Positions 17,594-25,596 of a DNA stretch of 32,720 nucleotides are shown piece by piece; position 1 is the stretch's first letter; the number at the start of each line of letters is the position of its first letter. The stretch is from an uncultured Bacteroidota bacterium. GTDB lineage: Bacteria > Bacteroidota > Bacteroidia > Flavobacteriales > Flavobacteriaceae. The stretch lies in NCBI GenBank assembly GCA_902516925.1, contig CABYAF010000009.1, positions 1-32,720 of the forward strand. The letters run 5' to 3'. The notes beneath the pieces were generated by a model, which saw only the letters and a program-made list of their open reading frames with translations, had not been told where the DNA came from and searched no databases. The position numbers and the translations under genes were made by a program.

Positions 17594-18091
17594 ATGAAAG
17601 TCAAATTAATTTTATTATTGTCACTATTCATTATGTCTTGTAATAGTTCAAGTAACACAAAAGAAAAGTTTCAATACGAAAGAGTAAAAGAAGAATCTAC
17701 TAATGTTCAAACTAGTATGATTTCTAATAATGTAATTCTTAATTCAAACGACCAGATGAAGTTTGATAAAAAAATTATTAGAGTAAATTCTAATCAAAAA
17801 GTAACACTTACACTAAACCATAATGGAAGGTTTCCAGCAATCTCAATGGGTCATAATTTTGTGTTAATAAAAAAAGATGTTGATGTTAATGAGTACGGAT
17901 TAAGAGCAGCTGGTGCAAGAAATTCTGATTATATACCTGAAGGTAATAATGAGATAGCATACACCAAGATGCTTGGTGGCGGTGAAAGTGACACAATTAC
18001 TTTCGATGCACCTGAACCAGGTAAATATGTTTTTATTTGTTCATTCCCCGGACATTATCAACTTATGATGGGTGAATTTATAGTAATTTAG
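17594..18091 (+). CDS. Azurin-like type 1 copper lipoprotein
   Basis: A one-electron carrier of the azurin family, anchored in the envelope. It has a lipoprotein signal (hydrophobic 4-14, FIMSC with Cys16 as lipidation site), a polar linker of about 30 residues, and the azurin fold (about 48-165). The copper ligands are all present: His87 in MGHNFVL, Cys149, His154 and Met158 in CSFPGHYQLMMGEF. The spacing Cys-x4-His-x3-Met is that of azurin. NDQMKFD and YTKMLGGGESDTITFD also match azurin closely. Its 3' end is 3 bp from the end of the small-subunit dehydrogenase gene on the other strand, making it the nearest candidate electron acceptor for that enzyme. It has its own promoter, so joint regulation is not shown. 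Confidence 0.93.
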   Translation: MKVKLILLLSLFIMSCNSSSNTKEKFQYERVKEESTNVQTSMISNNVILNSNDQMKFDKKIIRVNSNQKVTLTLNHNGRFPAISMGHNFVLIKKDVDVNEYGLRAAGARNSDYIPEGNNEIAYTKMLGGGESDTITFDAPEPGKYVFICSFPGHYQLMMGEFIVI

Positions 18092-18094
18092 ACC

Positions 18095-18664
18095 CTAATA
18101 GGCAATACTCCCCGGAACTCCAAACTCATCAAGATCAGCACAACCCTTGTATTGACCTGGAGTTAGTTGAAACGATAGTATATTAGTCATAACATACTCA
18201 TTAATTTTATATGAGTCAACAGTTAGCCTTCTTATATGTTCAAGGGTTTTAGCTGTTTTTTGATCTCTATTACCATTAAATGATTTCTTATCTAAATATT
18301 TAGTTAAATACTCATTGATTACCAAGGAAAGAGATTTTTCTCTATTAATTTCTTTTCTCATATTAGAGATAAGATTGTCAATTGAATCTTTAAAACTTTC
18401 TTTGTCATTGTCGTTTAAAACTACATTAAGATATGAGTCAGTAAATCTAACAAGCTTAAGTGAAATAGCACCAGGAGTATCTGTCTCTGGAATAATAATT
18501 TCCATTAATGTCTCAACAAAAGATAGTTGACCATTATCAAAATAAACCGGTGTCCATGATTCATCTGATGTTTGACAACTTTGAACAATAGAAACTATTG
18601 AGGTAGAAAGGGTTATTGACCCAAATGATATTCCAATATTTTTTAATGCTTTTCGTCTGTCCAT
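18095..18664 (-). CDS. Gluconate 2-dehydrogenase subunit 3 family protein (small subunit of GMC dehydrogenase)
   Basis: A 189-aa small subunit with a twin-arginine signal: MDRRKALKNIGISFGS (Arg3-Arg4) followed by a hydrophobic stretch and Cys30 (VQSC), which may be a lipidation site. The mature part has the family opening DNGQLSFVETLMEIIIPETDTPGA. Such subunits stabilise FAD-dependent GMC dehydrogenases (gluconate, fructose, glucose, glucoside-3) and carry the catalytic subunit, which has no signal, through the Tat system. The start overlaps the stop of the large-subunit gene by one base, supporting a fixed 1:1 complex. Conserved Gly-Tyr and Asp residues near the C-terminus (TPGQYKGCADL, FGVPGSIAY) are also typical. 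Confidence 0.88.
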   Translation of the reverse strand: MDRRKALKNIGISFGSITLSTSIVSIVQSCQTSDESWTPVYFDNGQLSFVETLMEIIIPETDTPGAISLKLVRFTDSYLNVVLNDNDKESFKDSIDNLISNMRKEINREKSLSLVINEYLTKYLDKKSFNGNRDQKTAKTLEHIRRLTVDSYKINEYVMTNILSFQLTPGQYKGCADLDEFGVPGSIAY

Positions 18665-20364
18665 TATAAATTCATCTTCTTTAATTCTTCTACTGCGTGG
18701 CTAACTGCTCTTGCAGTTAACGCCATATATGTTATTGATGGGTTCTGATTTCCTCCTGATGTCATACATGAACCATCAGTTACATATACATTTTTTACAT
18801 CATGTATTTGATTATTTAAATTTAAAATAGAAGTCTTAGGATCTCTACCCATTCTAGCAGTTCCCATCTCATGAATGCCATGACCAAAATTATAATCTTG
18901 AATATTATCATAACCATACACTCCCTTTACCCCTGATCTTTCAAGCATTTCTTGAGCTTGTGTCTTCATGTCTTTCCTCATCTCAAATTCATTTTCACTT
19001 AATTTTGCATCAAAAGTTATTGTTGGTAAACCCCATTTATCTTTAATAGAGTAATTTAGATACATTCTATTACTATGTCTTGGGAGAATTTCACCAAATG
19101 CACTTAAGCCTATATTCCATTTATCTGGCTCAACTATCATCTCTTTGAACTTAGCACCAAAAGATTCCATTTCTTTTACACTTTCAATTGATTTACTTCC
19201 TCTTCCACCTCCTCCTTGATATCCATAACCCCTTAGAAATTTTTTCATTTTAGATTTATTATCAACATTTCTAAATCTTGGGACAAAAATTCCACCTGGT
19301 CTTCTTCCATAGGATATTTTATCAGAAAATTCATCCAAATATCCTCCAGCCCCAACTAAAAAATGATGATCCATTAGATTATGACCAAGTTCTCCCGAAT
19401 CATTACCCATTCCATTTGGAAATCTATTAGATTTTGACTGCATTAGTATTGAGGTAGATCCTGCTGTTGAAGCACAGACAAAAATTACCTTGGCAGAATA
19501 CTCATAGGTAAGATTAGTTTCAGAATCAATTATTTTGACACCTGTAGCTTTTTTTGTGTTTTCATCATACATTATTTCATGTGCTATAGAATGTGGCCTT
19601 AAAGTCATATTTCCAGTGGCTTCTGCAGCAGGTATTGTAGATGAATTACTACTGAAATATGCTCCGTAAGGACACCCTCTTCTACACAAATTTCTGTTTT
19701 GACATGTAACACGTCCAAGTCCGGGCTTTGTTCCCTCTGTAATATGAGCAACTCTTGCAGCAGTTAAAATCCTATCATCGTATTCACTGGATATTTTTTC
19801 TTGAAAAAATTTCTCTGCACAATTTAATTCAAGTGGTTTTAAAAATTTACCATCAGGAAAATGAGGAATACCAAGTTTTTCTCCACTTACCCCAATGTAA
19901 TCCTCAACATAATCATACCAAGGAGATATGTCTTTGTATCTAATTGGCCAGTCAACTCCATATCCATCTTTTGAATTAGCTTCAAAATCTAGATCACTAA
20001 GCCTGTATGTCTGTCTTCCCCATATTAGTGATCTTCCACCGACATGATATCCACGAATCCAGTTAAAAGGTTTGTCCTCATTGTAAGGGTGATTATTATC
20101 ATTTACAAAAAAATGCTTGGAATGTTCGTTAATCTGACCTGTTCTAGTTTGCTTTGGATGATCTTTATAAATTTCCTGAGTCTTTGTAATTCCACCATCA
20201 AACTCCCACGGATTCATATTCATAGTAGGATAATCCTCAATATGCCTAACCATTCTCCCTCTTTCAAGTACTAATGTCTTTAAGCCTTTTTCAGTAAGCT
20301 CTTTAGCCGCCCAGCCACCACTTATACCTGTTCCAATAACAATAGCATCAAATGTATTGTCCAT
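18664..20364 (-). CDS. GMC family FAD-dependent sugar dehydrogenase, large subunit
   Basis: A 566-aa flavoprotein dehydrogenase, likely acting on a sugar or glycoside. The FAD-binding Rossmann motif is GTGISGG (11-17), ending at E34-R35 in VLERGR. GYHVGGRSLIWGRQTYRL (105-122) is the second FAD segment. Catalytic His498 lies in HEMGTARMG and Asn541 in GGNQNPSITYMALTARA. Cys221, Cys227 and Cys231 (C-x5-C-x3-C, in CQNRNLCRRGCPYGAYFSS) match the arrangement that binds a 3Fe-4S cluster in Burkholderia FAD-glucose dehydrogenase, as I recall it. No signal peptide is present, so Tat export with the small subunit is expected. The neighbouring DUF1080 and TIM-barrel genes suggest glycoside 3-dehydrogenase activity (inference). 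No cytochrome c subunit is encoded nearby. Confidence 0.9.
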   Translation of the reverse strand: MDNTFDAIVIGTGISGGWAAKELTEKGLKTLVLERGRMVRHIEDYPTMNMNPWEFDGGITKTQEIYKDHPKQTRTGQINEHSKHFFVNDNNHPYNEDKPFNWIRGYHVGGRSLIWGRQTYRLSDLDFEANSKDGYGVDWPIRYKDISPWYDYVEDYIGVSGEKLGIPHFPDGKFLKPLELNCAEKFFQEKISSEYDDRILTAARVAHITEGTKPGLGRVTCQNRNLCRRGCPYGAYFSSNSSTIPAAEATGNMTLRPHSIAHEIMYDENTKKATGVKIIDSETNLTYEYSAKVIFVCASTAGSTSILMQSKSNRFPNGMGNDSGELGHNLMDHHFLVGAGGYLDEFSDKISYGRRPGGIFVPRFRNVDNKSKMKKFLRGYGYQGGGGRGSKSIESVKEMESFGAKFKEMIVEPDKWNIGLSAFGEILPRHSNRMYLNYSIKDKWGLPTITFDAKLSENEFEMRKDMKTQAQEMLERSGVKGVYGYDNIQDYNFGHGIHEMGTARMGRDPKTSILNLNNQIHDVKNVYVTDGSCMTSGGNQNPSITYMALTARAVSHAVEELKKMNL

Positions 20365-20371
20365 ATTATTT

Positions 20372-20392
20372 AATTAGAAATCGATTCTAATT
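20372..20392. promoter_or_regulatory. Inverted repeat in the divergent promoter gap of the sugar cluster
   Basis: Perfect 8-bp arms AATTAGAA and TTCTAATT flank a 5-bp centre ATCGA. The repeat lies 8 bp upstream of the GMC dehydrogenase ATG, in the 97-bp gap that separates it from the rightward sugar operon. Position and symmetry suggest an operator for a dimeric regulator, but no regulator gene lies in the window. The rest of the gap is very AT-rich. Confidence 0.4.
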
Positions 20393-20432
20393 TAACATTA
20401 AATATTTTAAATCATAATTAAATATTTAAATT

Positions 20433-20440
20433 TATATTTA
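20433..20440 (+). promoter_or_regulatory. Weak -7-like element for the rightward sugar operon
   Basis: TATATTTA differs from the TAnnTTTG consensus only in its last base and lies 22 bp before the ATG of the exported TIM-barrel protein. In such AT-rich DNA this match could be chance. No -33 element is seen. Confidence 0.25.
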
Positions 20441-20461
20441 TAGTATATAAAACCACTTAAT

Positions 20462-21412
20462 ATGAAAAGGAAAGAATTTATCAAACTAGCTACAACAGGA
20501 GCACTTGGTATATCCTCTTTGGGATATATTTCATGCCAATCTCAAAAAGAAATTTTTTTTAAATTATCACTTGCTCAATGGTCTCTACATAATGCAATAC
20601 AAGGAGGAGGAATGTCTCCTTATTTATTTGCAGAAAAATCGAAAAATCTTGGATTTACTGGTCTTGAATATGTAAATCAATTGTACGATGATGTAATGAT
20701 GAGTGATGATAAATCATCAAGTATTAAAAATTTTATCAAACAAAGTAATCAACTTGCATCTGATAATGGTATGGAGAATGTCCTTATTATGATAGATGAA
20801 GAAGGAAATCTTGCAGATGAAAATGAAGAAATAAGATTGCAAGCTATAGATAATCATAAATTATGGATTGATGCAGCTGCAGAAATAAATTGCTCATCAG
20901 TAAGGCTAAATCTTTATGGCTCAAAAGACGTTGAAACATGGAAAGCACTATCAATAGAAAGCCTAGGTAAATTAGGAGAACACGCAAAAGGTTCAGGCCT
21001 TAATGTAACTGTTGAAAATCATGGGAGAATCACCTCTAATATCCCTGAGCTTATGAATGCTATAAATGGTGTAAATATGGAAAATGTTGGAACTCTTCCA
21101 GATTTTGGAAATTTCTGTATGGCTGACGAAGGTTATGGATCTGTCTTTGATGGAACGTGTGAAACAATGTATGATTTCTACAAAGGGGTTGAAGAGATGA
21201 TGCCAAAAGCATTCGCTGTAAGTGCAAAATCTAATGATTTTGATGAAAATGGCGATGAAAAGACTATAGATTATACTAGGATGTTAAAGATTGTAAAAAG
21301 CTTTGGGTACACAGGTTATATTGGAGTTGAATATGAAGGTGATAGACTTTCTGAAGAAGATGGAATAATTGCAACTAGAGATTTATTAATAAAAGTTGGG
21401 CAATCAATTTAA
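20462..21412 (+). CDS. Exported sugar phosphate isomerase/epimerase-like TIM-barrel protein
   Basis: A 316-aa protein of the xylose-isomerase-like TIM-barrel superfamily. The N-terminus MKRKEFIKLATTGALGISSL resembles a Tat signal with one arginine only (K-R-K) and is followed by YISC (Cys25), so it is probably an exported lipoprotein. Barrel landmarks are LAQWSLH (37-43), SVRLNLYGS, VTVENHG (Glu185), LPDFGNF (Asp214), AVSAKSNDFDENG (about 252-264) and GVEYEG (Glu290). These supply the usual metal ligands, although a histidine in the third site, as in the cytosolic paralogue, is not obvious. In related clusters such proteins act on 3-keto-glycosides. That role here is inferred. It is the first gene of the rightward operon; the transporter starts 7 bp after its stop. 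Confidence 0.82.
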   Translation: MKRKEFIKLATTGALGISSLGYISCQSQKEIFFKLSLAQWSLHNAIQGGGMSPYLFAEKSKNLGFTGLEYVNQLYDDVMMSDDKSSSIKNFIKQSNQLASDNGMENVLIMIDEEGNLADENEEIRLQAIDNHKLWIDAAAEINCSSVRLNLYGSKDVETWKALSIESLGKLGEHAKGSGLNVTVENHGRITSNIPELMNAINGVNMENVGTLPDFGNFCMADEGYGSVFDGTCETMYDFYKGVEEMMPKAFAVSAKSNDFDENGDEKTIDYTRMLKIVKSFGYTGYIGVEYEGDRLSEEDGIIATRDLLIKVGQSI

Positions 21413-21418
21413 ATCATT

Positions 21419-22627
21419 ATGAATAAAATAATAAATACTAAACTAAGTATTATGATGTTCCTCGAATTTTTTATTTGGGGCTGTTGGTTTGTGACTATGG
21501 GTACATTCTTGACTCAAGCATTTAGTGCATCTGGAGGAGAAATTGCTTTAGCTTACGAAACACAATCATGGGGAGCAATAATTGCTCCATTTATAATTGG
21601 GCTTATTGCTGATAGATATTTTGATGCTGAAAAGATTCTTGCATTGATTCATATTTTGGGTGGAGGACTTTTATTTATGTGTTCTATAGCGCTTGGATTT
21701 GATAAATTCTACCCATATATTCTAATTTACATGATTTTATATATGCCAACTTTAGCATTAGTAAACTCTATAGCATTTAGACAGATGAAAGATCCTTCTA
21801 AGGAGTTTCCTAAGATTAGAGTCTGGGGAACTGTTGGTTGGATTGTTGCAGGGCTTATAATTAGCTATGGTGTTGGTTGGGAAGCAAGTCAGAGATTAGA
21901 ATACACATTCTATCTTGCAGCTGTAGTTTCTGTAGCACTAGGTTTATTTAGCTTTAGTTTACCTAAAACACCTCCCAAAGCTACTAATGAAAGTCCTAGT
22001 ATTAGGGAAATACTTGGTCTTGATGCATTGAAACTTTTAAATGACTCTAGATATCTTATATTCTTTATTTCATCTATATTAATATGTATCCCTCTTGCTT
22101 TTTATTATCAAGATGCTAATTTATTTCTTAATGAGATAGGTATGAAAAATGCAGCAGGAGTAATGACTCTAGGGCAAATTTCTGAGGCATTATTTATTCT
22201 TTTATTACCAATTTTTTTAAATAAATATGGTATAAAGAAAACTTTAATAGTAGGTATGTTTGCTTGGAGTTTAAGGTATGTTTTGTTTGCTTTTGGTGAT
22301 ACGGGCTCTAACATATGGATGCTAATTTTTGGAATTGTTCTTCATGGTATATGTTATGACTTTTTCTTTGTTTCAGGACAGATTTATACAGATTTTAAAG
22401 CTGGTGAAAAATACAAAAGTGCAGCACAAGGGTTAATTGCCTTAGCAACATATGGCTTGGGTATGCTTATTGGATTTAGATTAGCTGGAAGGGTTACTGA
22501 TCAGTTTGCACTTGATCCTGGCCATGACTGGACTCAGATTTGGATTATTCCTGCAATTTTTGCAGCAGTAGTTCTAGTTATCTTTATTTTGACTTTTAAA
22601 AACGAAAAAATAGAAATTGAAAAGTAA
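21419..22627 (+). CDS. MFS transporter, nucleoside:H+ symporter (NHS) type
   Basis: A 402-aa major facilitator with about twelve hydrophobic helices. It starts with the NHS-family opening MFLEFFIWGCWFVTMGTFL (14-32). The segments APFIIGLIADRYFDAEKILA (loop 2-3), FRQMKDPSKEFPKIRVWGTVGWI and LHGICYDFFFVSGQIYTD are typical of the Bacteroidota homologues of NupG/XapB. In Bacteroidota, members of this group often sit beside sugar isomerase, Gfo/Idh and DUF1080 genes. A sugar or keto-sugar is therefore as likely a substrate as a nucleoside (inference from context). Its last 11 bp overlap the next gene. Confidence 0.88.
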   Translation: MNKIINTKLSIMMFLEFFIWGCWFVTMGTFLTQAFSASGGEIALAYETQSWGAIIAPFIIGLIADRYFDAEKILALIHILGGGLLFMCSIALGFDKFYPYILIYMILYMPTLALVNSIAFRQMKDPSKEFPKIRVWGTVGWIVAGLIISYGVGWEASQRLEYTFYLAAVVSVALGLFSFSLPKTPPKATNESPSIREILGLDALKLLNDSRYLIFFISSILICIPLAFYYQDANLFLNEIGMKNAAGVMTLGQISEALFILLLPIFLNKYGIKKTLIVGMFAWSLRYVLFAFGDTGSNIWMLIFGIVLHGICYDFFFVSGQIYTDFKAGEKYKSAAQGLIALATYGLGMLIGFRLAGRVTDQFALDPGHDWTQIWIIPAIFAAVVLVIFILTFKNEKIEIEK

Positions 22628-23753
22628 AATTAGATTAGGTATTCTTGGAGGAGGAGGAGATTCTCTAATTGGAATTGTTCACAGAATTGCATCATCTATG
22701 CATGATAGCTATTCTATAATTGGTGGTGTTTTTAACCCAGACTATTCTGAGAACTTAAAATTTGCAAAAGAAATAGGTCTAGATGAAACTAGAGTCTATG
22801 AAGACTATGACAAAATGATTGAACAAGAGCTAAAATTGGATGAGAGTGAGAGGATGCAAGTTGTTTCAATATTAACCCCAAACTTTCTTCACTATCCTAT
22901 GGCTAAAAAGCTTCTTGAAAATAATTTTAGTGTTATTTGTGAGAAACCTATGACAACTACTTATAAAGAGGCTCAAGATCTAGAACAAATTTATAAATCT
23001 AAAAAATTAACTTTTGCTGTTACATATACATATACTGGATATCCTATGATAAGGCAAATGAAGGAGATGATAAGAGAGGGTGTAATTGGAAATGTTCAAA
23101 GAGTTGATCTTCAATACTATCAAGGATGGATTAATCCAATAATTCACGATAGTGATAAAAGGTCTGAGACTTGGAGACTTCAGCCTGATAAATCAGGAAT
23201 CAGTTGTTGTATTGGTGATATTGGTACGCATGCTTTTGATATGTTAGAATATGTAACTGGAATGGAAGTCCAGGAACTTTTATCTGATTTAAATTATGTT
23301 TATGACGATAACCCAATGGATGTAGACGGTACTATTCTAATTCGGTTTTCGGATAAAATAAAAGGTGTAATTAGAGCTAGCCAAATTGCAACAGGTGAAG
23401 AAAATTGCTTTACAGTTGCTATATACGGAAGAAAAGGTGGATTGAAATGGCAACAAGAAAATCCAAATTATCTTAATCACTTAAGTGATTCAAAACCCCT
23501 TCAAATTCTCAAACCAGGTCATGATTATAATTCTAATTTTTCAAAAATTTCAGTTAAATTACCACCTGGACATCCTGAAGGTATGTTTGACTCTATGGCG
23601 AATATATATAACGGTGTAGCAAGAGAGATAAGAGGGGAAAAAGAATTTGATGGAGAGTACCCTACTCTAAATGATGGACTAAGAGGGATGTTATTTATAG
23701 AAAAAGCTGTTGAATCTCACAATAATGGTAACACTTGGGTAAAATTAAATTAA
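22617..23753 (+). CDS. Gfo/Idh/MocA family NAD(P)-dependent oxidoreductase
   Basis: A 378-aa cytosolic oxidoreductase with an N-terminal Rossmann domain (RLGILGGGGDSLIGIVHR, 6-23), the family motif CEKPMTTT with catalytic Lys110, and GDIGTHAFDM (200-209) carrying the Asp and His of the active site. The start is a TTG at 22617 overlapping the transporter stop. The next in-frame ATG is codon 28, beyond the nucleotide-binding loop, so TTG (or a neighbouring non-ATG codon) is the real start. It probably interconverts a keto-sugar and the alcohol with NAD(P)H, completing a 3-keto-sugar route with the exported dehydrogenase (inference). Confidence 0.88.
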   Translation: MKSKIRLGILGGGGDSLIGIVHRIASSMHDSYSIIGGVFNPDYSENLKFAKEIGLDETRVYEDYDKMIEQELKLDESERMQVVSILTPNFLHYPMAKKLLENNFSVICEKPMTTTYKEAQDLEQIYKSKKLTFAVTYTYTGYPMIRQMKEMIREGVIGNVQRVDLQYYQGWINPIIHDSDKRSETWRLQPDKSGISCCIGDIGTHAFDMLEYVTGMEVQELLSDLNYVYDDNPMDVDGTILIRFSDKIKGVIRASQIATGEENCFTVAIYGRKGGLKWQQENPNYLNHLSDSKPLQILKPGHDYNSNFSKISVKLPPGHPEGMFDSMANIYNGVAREIRGEKEFDGEYPTLNDGLRGMLFIEKAVESHNNGNTWVKLN

Positions 23754-23754
23754 A

Positions 23755-24807
23755 ATGAAGACAATAAAAGGACCAGCAGTTTTTCTCGCTCAATTTGTAG
23801 ATAAATCTGAACCATTTAATTCTCTTGATGGAATGTGTAAATGGGCCTCAGAATTAGGATATAAGGGAATTCAGATACCAACATGGGAAAGCTCACTAAT
23901 TGATTTGGATAAAGCATCTGATAGTCAAGATTACTGTGATGAATTAATTGGAAAGGTTAGATCCTTCGGTCTTGAGATAACTGAACTATCTACCCATCTT
24001 CAAGGTCAGCTTGTTGCAGTTCATCCTGCATATGATTTGATGTTTGATAATTTTGCACCTGATAATTTAAAAAAGAATCCAAAAGAAAGAACTAAATGGG
24101 CTGTGGAGACAGTTAAAAAAGCTGCAATTGCCAGCAGGCGACTTGGTTTAAAGTCTCATGCAACTTTTTCTGGAGCACTTCTATGGCACACATGGCACCC
24201 ATGGCCTCAAGCTCCAAAAGGATTGGTTGAAATGGGATTTGAAGAATTGTCAAAAAGATGGCTTCCGATTTTAGATGTGTTTGATGAGAATGGGGTTGAT
24301 GTTTGCTATGAAATTCATCCAGGTGAAGATCTTCATGATGGAATAACCTTTGAAAGATTTCTCAAAGCAACTAATAACCATAAAAGAGTAAATATATTAT
24401 ACGATCCCAGTCATTTTATTTTACAACAACTAGATTACATAACATACATCGATCATTATCATGAGTTTATAAAGTCTTTTCATGTAAAAGATGCTGAATT
24501 TAATCCTAATGGCAAAAAGGGAGCTTTTGGAGGATACCTAGATTGGGCTGATAGGGCTGGAAGGTATAGATCACTTGGTGATGGTCAGATTGATTTTAAA
24601 ACTATCTTCTCCAAATTAACTCAATATGGATGTGATGTTTGGGCAGTTTTGGAATGGGAATGTTGTATTAAGAGTCCAGAGCAAGGGGCAATAGAAGGTG
24701 CAAAATTTATTAATGATTTAATAATTAATTGTACTGATAAGAAATTTGACGACTTTGCAGGTGGAAATACAAATAACGAAGATTTAAGAAACATTTTAAA
24801 TATTTAA
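23755..24807 (+). CDS. Cytosolic sugar phosphate isomerase/epimerase-like TIM-barrel protein
   Basis: A 350-aa xylose-isomerase-like TIM barrel without a signal peptide. Probable metal ligands are in CYEIHPGED (Glu186), YDPSHF (Asp217), SFHVKDAEF (His243) and VLEWE (Glu300 or Glu302). The family accepts a range of keto-sugars and sugar phosphates, so substrate cannot be read from sequence. It begins one base after the Gfo/Idh stop and is followed after 2 bp by the first DUF1080 gene, so it is tightly co-expressed. It is clearly different from the exported TIM-barrel protein upstream, and the two probably serve different compartments. The extension after residue 325 (KFDDFAGGNTNNEDL) is typical of homologues next to Gfo/Idh genes. 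Confidence 0.87.
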   Translation: MKTIKGPAVFLAQFVDKSEPFNSLDGMCKWASELGYKGIQIPTWESSLIDLDKASDSQDYCDELIGKVRSFGLEITELSTHLQGQLVAVHPAYDLMFDNFAPDNLKKNPKERTKWAVETVKKAAIASRRLGLKSHATFSGALLWHTWHPWPQAPKGLVEMGFEELSKRWLPILDVFDENGVDVCYEIHPGEDLHDGITFERFLKATNNHKRVNILYDPSHFILQQLDYITYIDHYHEFIKSFHVKDAEFNPNGKKGAFGGYLDWADRAGRYRSLGDGQIDFKTIFSKLTQYGCDVWAVLEWECCIKSPEQGAIEGAKFINDLIINCTDKKFDDFAGGNTNNEDLRNILNI

Positions 24808-24809
24808 TT

Positions 24810-25595
24810 ATGAGGAAAATAATAATATCAATTTTAATTTTAGTTACAAGCATTGGGTTTTCGCAAGACTCCGAATGGAATTATCTTTTTGATGGAACTT
24901 CACTTGACGGCTGGTATAAATTCAAAAGTGATAAAATTAGCGAAGCATGGTATATAGAAAATGGTGAGCTTATTTTAAAATCTAATAATGACAATATTAG
25001 CGGAGGCAACGATATTTTATATGAAAAAGAATTTTCAAATTTTGAATTATCCCTAGAATGGAAAATACCAAAAGGAGGAAATAGTGGGGTATTCTTTAAT
25101 GTAGTTGAATTAGATGAGGTTGATGCTCCATGGAAAACTGGGCCAGAAATTCAAATTTTAGATAATGAAAATTTCTTTGATACAAATCAACAAGACTTAA
25201 TAGAATATTTAAAAAGTTTTAATGGAAAAAATGAAAGACTTAGTAATTATCACAAAGCTCCAGCTCTATACGGTCTTAAACCAATTGGTGAAATAAAATA
25301 TAACCCATATGGAGAATGGAACCACCTTATTTTGAATATAGATCATAATAAAAATGAAGGGTCAATTATTCTAAATGGTCAATATGTATACTCTTTTCCA
25401 CTTTATGGTGAAGAGTGGGAAAAATTAGTCTCTAGGTCTAAATTTAGTTCAGACAGTTATTTTAATGGATTAAGTCCTGATCATCTTTTTTCATTGTATG
25501 CTCCATATTTTGGTAAGTTCAAATCTGGTAAAATAGGTCTTCAAGATCATGGGTGGAGTGTTAGGTTTAGAAATATAAAGATTAGAGAATTATAA
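24810..25595 (+). CDS. DUF1080 / 3-keto-disaccharide hydrolase family protein, copy 1
   Basis: A 261-aa exported protein with a signal peptide (MRKIIISILILVTSIGFSQ, cleavage near 18-19) and one concanavalin-like jelly-roll DUF1080 domain: YLFDGTSLDGWYKF, GGNSGVFFNV, TGPEIQILDN, NPYGEWNHLILNI and GKIGLQDHGWSVRFRNIKIRE. The Pfam family was renamed after members that cleave 3-keto-glycosides, which fits the dehydrogenase upstream. It lacks a lipobox, so it is probably soluble in the periplasm. The next gene is a paralogue, and the two share a 32-bp identical stretch. Copy 1 is longer, with an insert around residues 124-150 (QQDLIEYLKSFNGKNE). Confidence 0.88.
   Translation: MRKIIISILILVTSIGFSQDSEWNYLFDGTSLDGWYKFKSDKISEAWYIENGELILKSNNDNISGGNDILYEKEFSNFELSLEWKIPKGGNSGVFFNVVELDEVDAPWKTGPEIQILDNENFFDTNQQDLIEYLKSFNGKNERLSNYHKAPALYGLKPIGEIKYNPYGEWNHLILNIDHNKNEGSIILNGQYVYSFPLYGEEWEKLVSRSKFSSDSYFNGLSPDHLFSLYAPYFGKFKSGKIGLQDHGWSVRFRNIKIREL
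25521..25552 (+). repeat. 32-bp direct repeat, copy A (inside DUF1080 copy 1)
   Basis: Identical at every base to 26239-26270. It encodes KSGKIGLQDHG near the C-terminus of the protein. Identity at silent positions points to fairly recent tandem duplication or gene conversion between the two DUF1080 genes. Confidence 0.85.
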
Positions 25596-25596
25596 A

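Noticed and set aside
20044-20274. A 76-codon plus-strand frame opposite the start of the GMC dehydrogenase
   Set aside because: The minus-strand protein has its conserved FAD-binding segments here. The plus-strand product shows no recognisable feature.
21419-22627. Nucleoside salvage as the role of the MFS gene
   Set aside because: No nucleosidase, phosphorylase or kinase is adjacent. Its partners are sugar enzymes, so the nucleoside annotation is kept only as a family name.
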